NCBI GenBank assembly: GCA_047495785.1
Contig: JBLDXI010000030.1
Location: 1,443,572-1,507,571 of the forward strand
Reading direction: 5' to 3'
Origin: Lepidodermella squamata
Taxonomy: Eukaryota > Gastrotricha
Length of the DNA stretch: 64,000 nt
The position numbers were made by a program, and so were the translations under genes. This document shows positions 63,836 through 64,000 of this stretch, piece by piece (the first letter of the stretch is position 1; every line of letters begins with the position of its first letter). The notes under the pieces were generated by a model. It was given only the letters and a program-made list of their open reading frames with translations, did not search any database and was not told the DNA's origin.

Positions 63836-64000
63836 CTAAAAGGACATACACAACTTAAATTTCCTCAGGTACTTTATTTAATAGATACCTAGTCGCTCAC
63901 ATTAAATAAATTATACCAACCATGGGGCACTGGCGCCACGTGAGTGATTGAAAGCTTAGTGATAAAAATGACTGAAAATTAGAAATTGGGATGAACATTT

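Larger units (their letters stand above)
57182..64000 (-). repeat. Right arm of giant inverted repeat (at least 6.8 kb)
   Basis: Reverse-complement copy of 49699-56517, identical except at 57190. It continues to the last base of the window. All left-arm genes recur here with strands exchanged. Confidence 0.97.

Noticed and set aside
57182-64000. Treating the right-arm genes as independent paralogs
   Set aside because: Coding and non-coding DNA are equally identical, so they are one inverted copy of the left arm and give no evidence of separate evolution.

Overview
This is nuclear DNA from an animal with a compact genome. The genes carry GT-AG introns, many of only 47-60 bp. They encode signal peptides and metazoan families: Cys-loop ligand-gated channels, class C and class A GPCRs, CCP/sushi, EB-like, PAN-like and Ly6-like ectodomains. 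Intergenic DNA is AT-rich, and short inverted-repeat (MITE-like) elements sit between genes. Short introns, EB-like modules and expanded receptor families suggest a small ecdysozoan (nematode, tardigrade, mite or springtail grade), but nothing here fixes the phylum.

Layout. 0-4 kb: the end of an ankyrin-repeat gene and two tandem Cys-loop receptors on the minus strand. 4.4-9.3 kb: two tandem secreted proteins with a conserved head and a threonine-rich tail, separated by a foldback element, then a Cys-rich, probably GPI-anchored protein. 9.4-17.6 kb: a degenerate SABATH-type methyltransferase, a 973-bp foldback element, a three-domain PAN-like secreted protein, an Ala-rich protein and an intronless GABA-B-like class C receptor. 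17.6-29.2 kb: gene-poor DNA with a TIR element that seems to carry a host gene fragment, two diverged copies of a small membrane-protein gene, and a TA-flanked MITE. 29.2-49.7 kb: two intact SABATH methyltransferases, a divergent class A GPCR, two more Cys-loop receptors (intronless), a second class C receptor, a nine-CCP protein and a small Cys-rich secreted protein.

49.7-64 kb: one giant inverted repeat. Arms of at least 6.8 kb (49699-56517 and 57182-64000) flank a 664-bp unique spacer. No indel separates the arms, and the only difference I found is one base beside the junction. Each arm carries a Ly6-like exon, an HPP-family membrane protein, a small single-pass protein, a C2-like protein, a polytopic membrane protein and the 5' end of a gene resembling animal phosphoenolpyruvate-synthase-like proteins. 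That last gene is cut at the palindrome centre. The structure is either a very recent foldback duplication or an amplification/assembly artefact.

Functional reading (inference). The window is rich in candidate sensing molecules (four Cys-loop channels, two class C receptors, one class A receptor), secreted or surface adhesion-type proteins, and SABATH enzymes, which methylate small carboxylic acids in plants. A chemosensory or semiochemical role is a reasonable hypothesis, but sequence alone does not show it. Two families rare in animals, SABATH and HPP, are the best candidates for horizontal acquisition.
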